From Halovenus marina (GTDB lineage Archaea > Halobacteriota > Halobacteria > Halobacteriales > Haloarculaceae): a stretch of 64,000 nucleotides of DNA. Below, one piece after another: positions 9,060 to 16,787 of this stretch; the first letter of the stretch is position 1, and the number at the start of each line of letters is the position of its first letter. The stretch is taken from assembly GCF_051414115.1 (NCBI RefSeq), contig NZ_JBLKNZ010000001.1:2480001-2544000 (forward strand). The letters run 5' to 3'. The notes beneath the pieces are model-generated. The model was not told the DNA's origin. It did no database searches and saw only the letters and a program-made list of their open reading frames with translations. The translations under genes and the position numbers were made by a program.

Positions 9060-11678
9060 ATGAGCTGGCACACTCGTCCGATCGAAGCGGTCTACGAGGA
9101 ACTCGACACAGCCGAGGCTGGGCTGGAGACCGAGACGGCCGAGAGACGTCGTGGGGAAGTCGGACCGAACGAGATCACCGGCGACCACGGTCGGAGTCCG
9201 CTGTGGATCTTTCTCGCGCAGTTTTCCAGCGCACTCATCTGGGTCCTGATCGTCGCAGCCGCGCTCTCTGTCGCTATCGGACACGTCATCGATGCGGTAC
9301 TCATCGCAGTCATCCTGCTGTTGAACGGGGTGTTCGGGTTCGTCCAGGAGTATCGCGCCGAGCGAAGCCTCGATGCGCTGCGCGAACTGGCGACACCCGT
9401 CGTCACCGTCCGCCGTGACGGAACGGAACGCGATATCGACGCGACTGCGCTCGTCCCGGGTGACGTCGTCCTGCTCGAACAGGGTGACGTCGTCCCAGCC
9501 GACGCCCGACTCCTCAAGGCGGATTCGCTGGAAGTCGACGAGGCTGCACTGACCGGCGAAAGCGTTCCAGTCGAGAAGCAGACCGGTCAGATCGACGCCG
9601 AGACACCGCTCGCGGAGCGAGAGAACATGGTCTACAAGGGGACAAACGTCACTCGCGGGCGCGGGGTCGCCGTCGTCGTCGCGACGGGTATGGCGACCGA
9701 AGTTGGCGAAATCGCGACAGCGCTCTCGACCGCGGACGACCCGCGCACGCCGCTCCAGCGCGACCTGGACCGACTGGGTCGGCGTCTCGGCGTCGGTGTG
9801 GTCGCTCTCTCCGCGCTCGTGGTCGGGGTGCTTCTGGTCGGCGGCCGCGGACTCGCGCAGGCAGGCTTGACCGCCGTCTCGCTCGCGGTCGCGGCCGTCC
9901 CCGAGGGGCTTCCGGCGGTCGTCACCCTGACGCTGGCGCTCGGCGTCCGGCGGATGGCAGACGAGAACGCCCTCGTGCGAACGCTCCCCGCAGTCGAGGC
10001 ACTCGGCGCGGTCGATGTCGTCTGCACCGACAAGACCGGGACGCTGACCGAAGGCGAGATGCGCGTCCAGCGGGCGTGGATCCACGACCGGGTCGTTCCG
10101 CTCGGCGCGGGGGCCGAGGAGAGTCGTTCGACCCCCGACGACGACCGCCTCGACCTCCTCTATCGGATCGGCGCGGTCTGTAACGACGCAACCGCCGACA
10201 CGGGTGACCCGACGGAACGAGCACTCGTCACGGCGGCGACCGACTACGGTCTCGATATCGAGAGCAGTCGCGAAGCCCAGCCACGACGAGACGAGCTGTC
10301 CTTCTCGGCAGAGCGAAAGCGGATGGCGACGATTCACGACGACGTGGTGTACGTCAAGGGCGCGCCGGAAGTCGTTCTCGAACGCTCGACTCGAGTGCTC
10401 GGGCCGGATGGGCCAGTCGAACTCGACGCGGAGACGCGGTCTGACATTCGGACACGGGTCGAGGACTTCGGTGCGGACGCGCTCCGAGTGCTCGGGTTCG
10501 CCTACAAGGAGCGCACCGACGACGGCGGGCCGGAGGAGAACCTCGTCTTCGTCGGGTTGCAGGGTCTGCTCGACCCACCCCGTCGTGAGGTGCCCGAAGC
10601 GATCGCTGACACACACCGTGCGGGCATCGACGTGAAGATGATCACGGGCGATAATGCCGTGACCGCTCGCGCCATCGCCAGTCAGGTCGGCATCGAGTCA
10701 GACGTCCTCACCGGACAGGAAGTCGAGGCGATGGACGACGCGACGCTTCGTGAACGTGTCGAGGAGATAGACGTGTTCGCGCGGGCTGAACCCACACACA
10801 AAGTTCGGATCCTCGAAGCTCTCCAGGCGAACGGCGCTGCCGTGGCGATGACTGGCGACGGCGTCAACGACGCGCCAGCGCTGAAAAACGCCGACGTCGG
10901 CATCGCGATGGGCGTCCGTGGCACCGACGTCGCAAAACAGGCCAGCGATATCGTCCTGCTCGACGACAACTACGCGTCGATCCGCGCCGCGATCAAGCGC
11001 GGGCGAGCCATCTTCGACAACATCTGGAAGTTCGTTACGTATCTGCTCAGCGCCAACGCCGCGGAGGTGGCTATCGTCTTCATCGCTTCCTTGTTTGGCT
11101 ATCTCGTGCTGCCCGCGGTGCAGTTGCTGTGGATCAATCTCCTCACCGACGGCCTCCCGGCGCTCGCACTCGGCACGGACCCCGGCGGCGACGTGATGGA
11201 TCGCGAACCCAGATCAGCGGCGACTGGCATCATCGACACCGAGATGATTGGATTCGTCACCGGGGCTGGGCTGACTGCGACCGTGCTGTTGCTCGCCCTG
11301 ATGTTTCACACGCTCGATGGGGCGTCGTCGGTCACGCCCTACACGATGACGATGGTCTTCACCGGCCTCGTCGTCTTCGAGTTCGTCAAACTCTACGTCG
11401 TTCGGTGGACGAAGGGGACGCCGCTGTTGACGAACCCCTGGCTCGCCGTGGCGGTTGTGGCCTCGTTGACCCTCCAGCTCGCGGTGCTGTACACGCCGCT
11501 CAGCGAGTCCTTCGGGACGGTCCCGCTCGGGGCCGACGACTGGATGCTTCTGGGGCTTGTCCTTCTCATCGGCGCGCCCCTGCTCGTTGTGACCGGCTGG
11601 CTCGTCAGGCGACACGCAGCCCGCGAGCACGAACGTGCGAAAGCGTCTCACGGTGCCGATAGCGGACGCGTCGAGTGA
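9060..11678 (+). CDS. P2-type cation-transporting ATPase (calcium-pump-like)
   Basis: This 872-residue P-type ATPase has a complete domain set. It starts with an N-terminal cation-ATPase domain. The actuator TGES motif is near residue 164. PEGLPAVVTLTLALGVRRMA lies in the membrane segment before the phosphorylation domain, and the phosphorylated aspartate sits in DKTGTLT near residue 324. TGDGVNDAPA is near residue 597. The C-terminal membrane bundle contains WINLLTDGLPALALGTDP, the P2A/P2B-type cation pocket. The PEGL motif favours calcium or a similar divalent cation, though Na/K-type specificity cannot be excluded by eye. It pumps cations across the plasma membrane using ATP. Confidence 0.9.
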   Translation: MSWHTRPIEAVYEELDTAEAGLETETAERRRGEVGPNEITGDHGRSPLWIFLAQFSSALIWVLIVAAALSVAIGHVIDAVLIAVILLLNGVFGFVQEYRAERSLDALRELATPVVTVRRDGTERDIDATALVPGDVVLLEQGDVVPADARLLKADSLEVDEAALTGESVPVEKQTGQIDAETPLAERENMVYKGTNVTRGRGVAVVVATGMATEVGEIATALSTADDPRTPLQRDLDRLGRRLGVGVVALSALVVGVLLVGGRGLAQAGLTAVSLAVAAVPEGLPAVVTLTLALGVRRMADENALVRTLPAVEALGAVDVVCTDKTGTLTEGEMRVQRAWIHDRVVPLGAGAEESRSTPDDDRLDLLYRIGAVCNDATADTGDPTERALVTAATDYGLDIESSREAQPRRDELSFSAERKRMATIHDDVVYVKGAPEVVLERSTRVLGPDGPVELDAETRSDIRTRVEDFGADALRVLGFAYKERTDDGGPEENLVFVGLQGLLDPPRREVPEAIADTHRAGIDVKMITGDNAVTARAIASQVGIESDVLTGQEVEAMDDATLRERVEEIDVFARAEPTHKVRILEALQANGAAVAMTGDGVNDAPALKNADVGIAMGVRGTDVAKQASDIVLLDDNYASIRAAIKRGRAIFDNIWKFVTYLLSANAAEVAIVFIASLFGYLVLPAVQLLWINLLTDGLPALALGTDPGGDVMDREPRSAATGIIDTEMIGFVTGAGLTATVLLLALMFHTLDGASSVTPYTMTMVFTGLVVFEFVKLYVVRWTKGTPLLTNPWLAVAVVASLTLQLAVLYTPLSESFGTVPLGADDWMLLGLVLLIGAPLLVVTGWLVRRHAAREHERAKASHGADSGRVE

Positions 11679-11713
11679 ACACTGATTACCGATAGTCGAT
11701 CATCCCCCACCAA

Positions 11714-12082
11714 ATGGGTTCACGCCGAACAGTCACTGCCGTCGGGACCGGTCTCACGACAGTTCTGGTCGTGTCGGTTGCCGTCATCGAACTCCTGAAC
11801 GTCGAGTTCTCCGCGCTCGTCGGTCTTCCAGTCGGCGTGCTCGCGGGTGTGGTCGCGTTCCTCAGTCTCTGGGACTCGCTGGACGAACTCTCCCCGTTCG
11901 TTCGTCGGGTCGCGAGTGCGTACGCGACGTTCGGTCTCACCGTCGTGCTCTTGCTCGCACTGCGTTACGTCAACGTCGCCCGCGGTACACTCTCCGTCGA
12001 AGTAATCGCTGGCGTCGCCATCGCTGTTGCCATCCTCACCTACCTCGGTCTCTGGCTGACCGACAGAGCGGTCTCTGACTGA
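11714..12082 (+). CDS. Four-helix membrane protein of unknown function
   Basis: This 122-residue hydrophobic protein has about four transmembrane helices (around residues 10-28, 35-53, 70-88 and 98-116), separated by short loops such as SLWDSLDELSPFVRR. I do not recognise the family beyond a general haloarchaeal membrane protein. It follows the cation ATPase by 35 bp in the same direction and could be cotranscribed with it. Confidence 0.65.
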   Translation: MGSRRTVTAVGTGLTTVLVVSVAVIELLNVEFSALVGLPVGVLAGVVAFLSLWDSLDELSPFVRRVASAYATFGLTVVLLLALRYVNVARGTLSVEVIAGVAIAVAILTYLGLWLTDRAVSD

Positions 12083-12140
12083 CCGCCAGAGCGACCGTCT
12101 GCGTGGCACCTTTATCATCGTTCCGTGTGACATGTTCAGT

Positions 12141-12578
12141 ATGGACCGACGAACGTTCCTTCGCGGGTTCGGGACTGCGGGCGTGTTCTGTCTTGCTGGA
12201 TGTCTCGACATCGATGACGCGGACGACGAGGGGCTCGTCGGTGAGGGACGGCTCAGGATGGAAAACCAGAGCGGCGGGAGCATCACGCTCGCGTACGGTT
12301 TGCTCGACGCGGAGACGGCTATCGAGGATGCTGATCTCAGGACACAGCGACTCACGCTGAACGGTGACGAGGTCGAAATCGTCTATCCGGACGTGACGGG
12401 CGGCCCCTACCGGTTCGTCGTCACAGCGCCGGACCGGGACTGGCAACCGGTCGAATCCCGCTGGGCACTCACAGACTGCGTGAACCTGACCGTCGGGGTG
12501 ACGGCGCGTCCCGATGCGCTCAACGTCTCGTTGACGAGCTGTGTCGTCGGTCCCGAGCGGTCTACTATCCGTGACTGA
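12141..12578 (+). CDS. Tat-exported haloarchaeal lipoprotein
   Basis: The N-terminus MDRRTFLRGFGTAGVFCLAGC combines a twin-arginine motif with a lipobox (LAGC), so the product should be exported folded and anchored by a lipidated cysteine at residue 21. The mature part (about 125 residues) is acidic and predicted beta-rich, with a pair of late cysteines; I do not recognise its function. An ATG nine bases upstream is also in frame. I prefer 12141 because the tttatc box at 12111-12116 lies about 27 bp before it and the twin-arginine motif starts there. Confidence 0.75.
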   Translation: MDRRTFLRGFGTAGVFCLAGCLDIDDADDEGLVGEGRLRMENQSGGSITLAYGLLDAETAIEDADLRTQRLTLNGDEVEIVYPDVTGGPYRFVVTAPDRDWQPVESRWALTDCVNLTVGVTARPDALNVSLTSCVVGPERSTIRD

Positions 12579-12649
12579 CACACCCCTCAGACTCCGTGGC
12601 CACGAGAACGGGGGCGTAGCTATATTTGCGCTCCGTGACACGTACCCGT

Positions 12650-13555
12650 ATGAACTCGGCGGATCCGGACGCCAGCGAACAGCGCAGTGCTTCGGTCGCG
12701 ATCGAAGCGAACGGACTCACCAAACGGTTCGGTGAAGTTGTGGCGGTCGACGATCTCGATCTGTCCATCGACCGCGGCACGGTCTACGGCTTTCTCGGAC
12801 CGAACGGCTCCGGTAAGACGACGACGATGCGGATCCTGACGACGCTGACCCGCGCGACGTCGGGGGAGGGCCGAATCATGGGAGTTGACGTCCGGGACCG
12901 ACGACGCGTCATCGAGCACATCGGCTATCTCCCCGAGGAGCCACCGCTGTTCGACGAACTGACTGCGCGCGAACAGCTTCGGCACATGGCCGCACTCCAC
13001 GATATCCCGAGCGACGTTGCCGAGGAACGCATCCAGCGGTATCTCGACCGCTTTGACCTTCTCGACGCCGCAGACCGTCGTATCGACGGCTACTCGACGG
13101 GGATGCGCAAGAAGGTCGGACTCGTGCAGGCGATACTCCACGACCCGACGGTCATCTTCATGGACGAACCGACCAGCGGCCTCGACCCCCGCGCCGCCCG
13201 CACTGTCAAGGACCTCATCGACGAGTTGGCCGACCACGAGACGACGATTTTTCTCTCGACGCACATCCTCTCGGTCGTCGACGAACTCGCTGATGTCGTC
13301 GGCGTGCTTCACGAGGGGCGGCTGGTCGCAGAGGGTGACCCGCAGGAACTCAAACGACGTGCCGAGCGCGGGACCGAGGGCTCACTGGAGGACGTGTTCC
13401 TCTCGGTCACCGCTGACCACGCGCAGGAGTACAGCGCGGTCGAAGCCGAGAGCGACGGTGGCGTCGAAGCCGCGGCGTCCGTCGAGGGGAACGGTGGCGT
13501 CGAGGGAGATGGCGGTGTCGAGGACAACGACGGCGTCAAGGGAGACGGAAGATGA
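12650..13555 (+). CDS. ABC transporter ATP-binding protein with acidic repeat tail
   Basis: This is a typical export-type ABC ATPase. Walker A is GPNGSGKTT at residues ~50-58, the signature is YSTGMRKKVG near 145, Walker B with the catalytic Glu is VIFMDEPTSGLD near 167, and the switch His is in LSTHILS. Transcription probably starts at this ATG, since a tatatt box at 12621-12626 is 27 bp upstream; a longer in-frame extension is less likely. The last ~35 residues form an unusual glycine/acidic repeat (GGVE.DGGVEDNDGVKGDG). The stop overlaps the permease start by 4 bp (ATGA), so the two subunits are translationally coupled. Confidence 0.9.
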   Translation: MNSADPDASEQRSASVAIEANGLTKRFGEVVAVDDLDLSIDRGTVYGFLGPNGSGKTTTMRILTTLTRATSGEGRIMGVDVRDRRRVIEHIGYLPEEPPLFDELTAREQLRHMAALHDIPSDVAEERIQRYLDRFDLLDAADRRIDGYSTGMRKKVGLVQAILHDPTVIFMDEPTSGLDPRAARTVKDLIDELADHETTIFLSTHILSVVDELADVVGVLHEGRLVAEGDPQELKRRAERGTEGSLEDVFLSVTADHAQEYSAVEAESDGGVEAAASVEGNGGVEGDGGVEDNDGVKGDGR

Positions 13556-15210
13556 GCGCACTCGGGCACAGCGTCCGTCTCGCCCGCATCGACGTCACGC
13601 GAACGCTCCGGAAGTACATGGATTGGCAGAGCGGGTCGGCTGTGGTCACCGTACTGATCTACGTCGTTCTGATGGCCGCTGGAACACTCGGCGGTGGCTA
13701 TCTCGGCTACCGACTCGGCGGGGCACTCCGTGACGGGCCGCTCGCGCTGGAGGAGTTCGCTCCCATCGAAATCGTTCGCGGCATCCTCGCGCTCTTCTGG
13801 CTGATATTCGCGCTGGTGTACGTCATCCGTACGGTCGGTCAACGCGGGACGCTCTCGCATCCCGAAGGGATACTGACGGTCGTTCCGGCCAGTCAGGCAC
13901 TGCTGGGGGTGTTGCTGGCCGAGTACGTCTACTTCCTGCTCTGGCTGTTGCTTCCGGCTGCTGGGATCGGTGTCGGACTCGCCGTCGGAACTGGCGTCGT
14001 CTGGCCTGCGCTCACGGTTCCGACGGCCGTGGCCGCCGCTGGCGCGGGCGGGGTCGGGCTGGGGTATCCGCTCGGCCTCTCGATCCGCCACGCCGCCAGC
14101 CGCTACATCTTCGTCGCGCGACACAAGACCGCCATCATCGTCGTCGTCTTCGTCGCGTACTTCCTGGCGCTCAGCGTCGGCGCAGTCGACCAGTTGATGA
14201 TCCGACTGTTCGAGCCGATGCAGCGGTCGCCCGTCGGCTGGTACGCCGACCTGATGTTGCTCGGGACGCCCGAGTTGGACGCGTCGCTGCTGTCTGCTTT
14301 CGGTGCAGTCGCGCTCACGGTCGTCCTCGCGGCTGTCGCGCTCGTTGGTGGAACTACTATTGCGAATCGACACTGGTTTTCTGACCCCGCGCTGGCGGGC
14401 GCGGAGACGCCGACCGCTGTCGAGAGCGGCCCCAGCATCGAACGGCGACTCGAACCCGTGTTCGGCCGTGCGACGGCGTCGCTCGTCGCGCTGTCGTGGC
14501 GTCGCGCGCGTCGTGCACCACTGAAACTGCTGTACGCGTTTTACCCTCTGCTGGTGCTCGCCGGACTGTTCGCCAACATCGTTCAGAGCGGGGAGGTGCC
14601 CGCCTATCTGCCGTACCTGATTCTGCTGTTCAGTGCGTGGGCTGCCGGTGTCATCTTCACGCTGAACCCGCTGGGCGACCAGGGAGCCGTACTCGCCGCG
14701 ACGCTGCTCAGTCCGGTTCGCGGGCGAACGTTCGTCAGAGCACACATCGTCGCAGGACTCATCGTCGCCGTCCCGTTCGGGACGGCCGCCACTGCGGGTG
14801 TGGCATACCTCAGCCCAATCGAGATGCAACGAACAGCCGTGCTCACCGCCGCCACGCCGGTGGTGATGGTCGTCGCGGCGGTGCTGTCGATCGGGATCGG
14901 GATGGCGTTTCCCCGGTTCGAGGCGACGAACGTCACGCGTTCGATGAAGACGGTCCTGCCGAGCAAGTGGTCGTTTCTGCTGTTTACGGGTTATCTGCTT
15001 CTCACGGTCGGCGCGGGCGCAATCGTCTACGAACCGATCGCACGCGACATCACCGCTGGGGTTCTCTCGTGGGCGCTCCCCTTTGGCTGGGACGTCTCCA
15101 CTGACACGGTTTTTCTCGCCGCAGCCGTCCTCCTTGTTCCGCTCGTCCTCACTCCGATCGGTTCCTACCGGTACGCAGTCCGTCGGTTCGACCGCTATAC
15201 GCTCAATTAG
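13552..15210 (+). CDS. ABC transporter permease
   Basis: This 552-residue integral membrane protein has about a dozen hydrophobic segments and no soluble domain of note. It overlaps the ATP-binding subunit gene by ATGA and is its natural partner. Together they make an ABC-2-like exporter whose cargo cannot be told from sequence. A long cytoplasmic loop (about residues 285-320) separates the two membrane halves. Confidence 0.8.
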   Translation: MSALGHSVRLARIDVTRTLRKYMDWQSGSAVVTVLIYVVLMAAGTLGGGYLGYRLGGALRDGPLALEEFAPIEIVRGILALFWLIFALVYVIRTVGQRGTLSHPEGILTVVPASQALLGVLLAEYVYFLLWLLLPAAGIGVGLAVGTGVVWPALTVPTAVAAAGAGGVGLGYPLGLSIRHAASRYIFVARHKTAIIVVVFVAYFLALSVGAVDQLMIRLFEPMQRSPVGWYADLMLLGTPELDASLLSAFGAVALTVVLAAVALVGGTTIANRHWFSDPALAGAETPTAVESGPSIERRLEPVFGRATASLVALSWRRARRAPLKLLYAFYPLLVLAGLFANIVQSGEVPAYLPYLILLFSAWAAGVIFTLNPLGDQGAVLAATLLSPVRGRTFVRAHIVAGLIVAVPFGTAATAGVAYLSPIEMQRTAVLTAATPVVMVVAAVLSIGIGMAFPRFEATNVTRSMKTVLPSKWSFLLFTGYLLLTVGAGAIVYEPIARDITAGVLSWALPFGWDVSTDTVFLAAAVLLVPLVLTPIGSYRYAVRRFDRYTLN

Positions 15211-15299
15211 GTGGGAACGACTCGCCGGTCACAACTGCGGCTGAATCCGATACGGTATCAGCATCTACTTCACGACGTACGCCGAAGCTATCTCCAGTC

Positions 15300-15788
15300 A
15301 TGACGCTGGTCGTCCCATTCGACGGGTCAGATCTTTCGAGAGCGGCCCTCGTCCGTGCCGTACAGTTCGATGCCGTCCTCGATGAAGGCGTCCTCGTGAT
15401 GAGTGTCATTCCGAAAAACAACGCCGAGTACGCCAGAACGCGAGGGTGGATCGACGAATCGGAGCCGTTCGATGCCGAGACGGTCGTTTCGTATCTTCGG
15501 AACGAGGTTGCACAACTGGCCCCAGAGGCCGAGTTTCACTACGAGTACACCGACCGATACGCTCCGACCGGAACGATTGCAAGCCGTATCCGGCGGTTTG
15601 CCAAGGCCAACGAGGCAAGTATCGTGATCATCGGGAGTCGGAACGCGGGGCGTATCGTGAGCGCGATCACCGTCGGACAGTCCGTTGCTGGTGACCGCGC
15701 GTACGATACGATGATCGTCTCGCAGGCGATACCGCCGAAAATCGAGAAACTCGAAGAGGAAGTCCCGGCCGCAGAGCGACTGTCGTAA
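15300..15788 (+). CDS. Universal stress protein (UspA family)
   Basis: This 162-residue protein has the UspA fold: an N-terminal LVVPFDGSDLSRAALVRAV strand-helix and a C-terminal nucleotide-loop region IVIIGSRNAGRIVSAITVGQSVA, close to the G-2x-G-9x-G(S/T) ATP-binding pattern. UspA proteins respond to stress and often bind ATP or AMP. It stands alone between the ABC genes and a small membrane protein. Confidence 0.85.
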   Translation: MTLVVPFDGSDLSRAALVRAVQFDAVLDEGVLVMSVIPKNNAEYARTRGWIDESEPFDAETVVSYLRNEVAQLAPEAEFHYEYTDRYAPTGTIASRIRRFAKANEASIVIIGSRNAGRIVSAITVGQSVAGDRAYDTMIVSQAIPPKIEKLEEEVPAAERLS

Positions 15789-15874
15789 CTTCGACACGAT
15801 CTCTGTTCCCCGAATCTCGTGGACTAACCAGACCGCCGCTGAGGTATATATGCAATCCGGTCGTCAGTCCGAGT

Positions 15875-16114
15875 ATGGGCGTCAAAATAACCATCTTCGA
15901 ACCGCACTTCGAGGGCGCACAGATCGGCCCCGCCTCCATCGGGGGTGAGACGGACGACGAGCGCGAACAGGACGGCGAGTCGGACGAGTCGGGGGGCTCG
16001 AAGTCACGCTTCGTGATGCTTCTCCAGGGCGCGACGGTGTTCGTCGTGATGTTCGTCGGCCTCTGGGTGCTCCTGTCCCGACTGCTCTCGGAGGACGACC
16101 AGTCCGACTCCTGA
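15875..16114 (+). CDS. Small acidic protein with C-terminal membrane helix
   Basis: This 79-residue protein has a conserved-looking N-terminus (MGVKITIFEPHFEGAQIGPAS), an acidic linker and one transmembrane helix (VMLLQGATVFVVMFVGLWVLLSRL). A tatata box at 15845-15850 is 27 bp before the ATG, supporting a leaderless start. I do not recognise a function. Confidence 0.65.
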   Translation: MGVKITIFEPHFEGAQIGPASIGGETDDEREQDGESDESGGSKSRFVMLLQGATVFVVMFVGLWVLLSRLLSEDDQSDS

Positions 16115-16158
16115 CGTGAATTGTCGCCCGAGGTGGCTCACTGTTCGCCCGGCGTACC

Positions 16159-16734
16159 TCAACTTTCGCCTGCGTCGGCTTCCGTGTCGAGTCGGCCTTC
16201 GACGAACGCGGCGAAGTCACTCGCAAAAGCGTCGACCTCTGCCCAGTCCGTGTACTCGTAGTCCTGTGACGTGTCCACGTCTCCGGTCGCACCCTTTGCG
16301 ATCCGTTTCATCATGAGACGCTTGAGAAAGCCGTACTTCGAGTAGCGCAGTGCCCCGCCGAACAGACCGATCCGGTCGGGGTGCCAGTCTGTCTCTTCGA
16401 GCAGCGTGTCGACGTAGTTCGCCGCCTCTGCGCGTCGCTCCGGGTCGTCGACAGCCGACGAGAGCGACACCTGAAAGAACCCCGACGGGAGCCGTTGCAA
16501 CTCGTCTCTGTTCGCGCTCACGAACTCGCGGATCTGCTCGTCGTGCGCGCCGACGTGAATCGAGGAGCCGATCAGGACGGCGTCGAACGACGCGAGTGCG
16601 AACTCGTCGGGGCGATTTTCGATGTCGATGCTCGTCGCGTCGTGTCCGCGGCCGTCGAGCGTCTCTGCAATCTGCGATGCGACCTTCGCCGTCTGGCCTT
16701 CGCCGGTTCCGTACAGCACGAGCACTGAGGGCAT
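16159..16734 (-). CDS. Flavodoxin-domain protein, HemG-like
   Basis: This 191-residue protein begins VLVLYGTGEGQTAKVA, the FMN phosphate-binding loop of flavodoxins. IGSSIHVGAHDEQIREFV and LFGGALRYSKYGFLKRLMMKRIAK follow, as in menaquinone-dependent protoporphyrinogen IX dehydrogenase (HemG). It should bind FMN and carry out a two-electron oxidation. A role in heme synthesis is a family inference; no heme genes are adjacent. The C-terminal tail is acidic. Confidence 0.75.
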   Translation of the reverse strand: MPSVLVLYGTGEGQTAKVASQIAETLDGRGHDATSIDIENRPDEFALASFDAVLIGSSIHVGAHDEQIREFVSANRDELQRLPSGFFQVSLSSAVDDPERRAEAANYVDTLLEETDWHPDRIGLFGGALRYSKYGFLKRLMMKRIAKGATGDVDTSQDYEYTDWAEVDAFASDFAAFVEGRLDTEADAGES

Positions 16735-16787
16735 AGTGTTTCTGTGTCTTCACTTCTTGTAACTCTTTCCAGCGGCTGGATTCTGAG

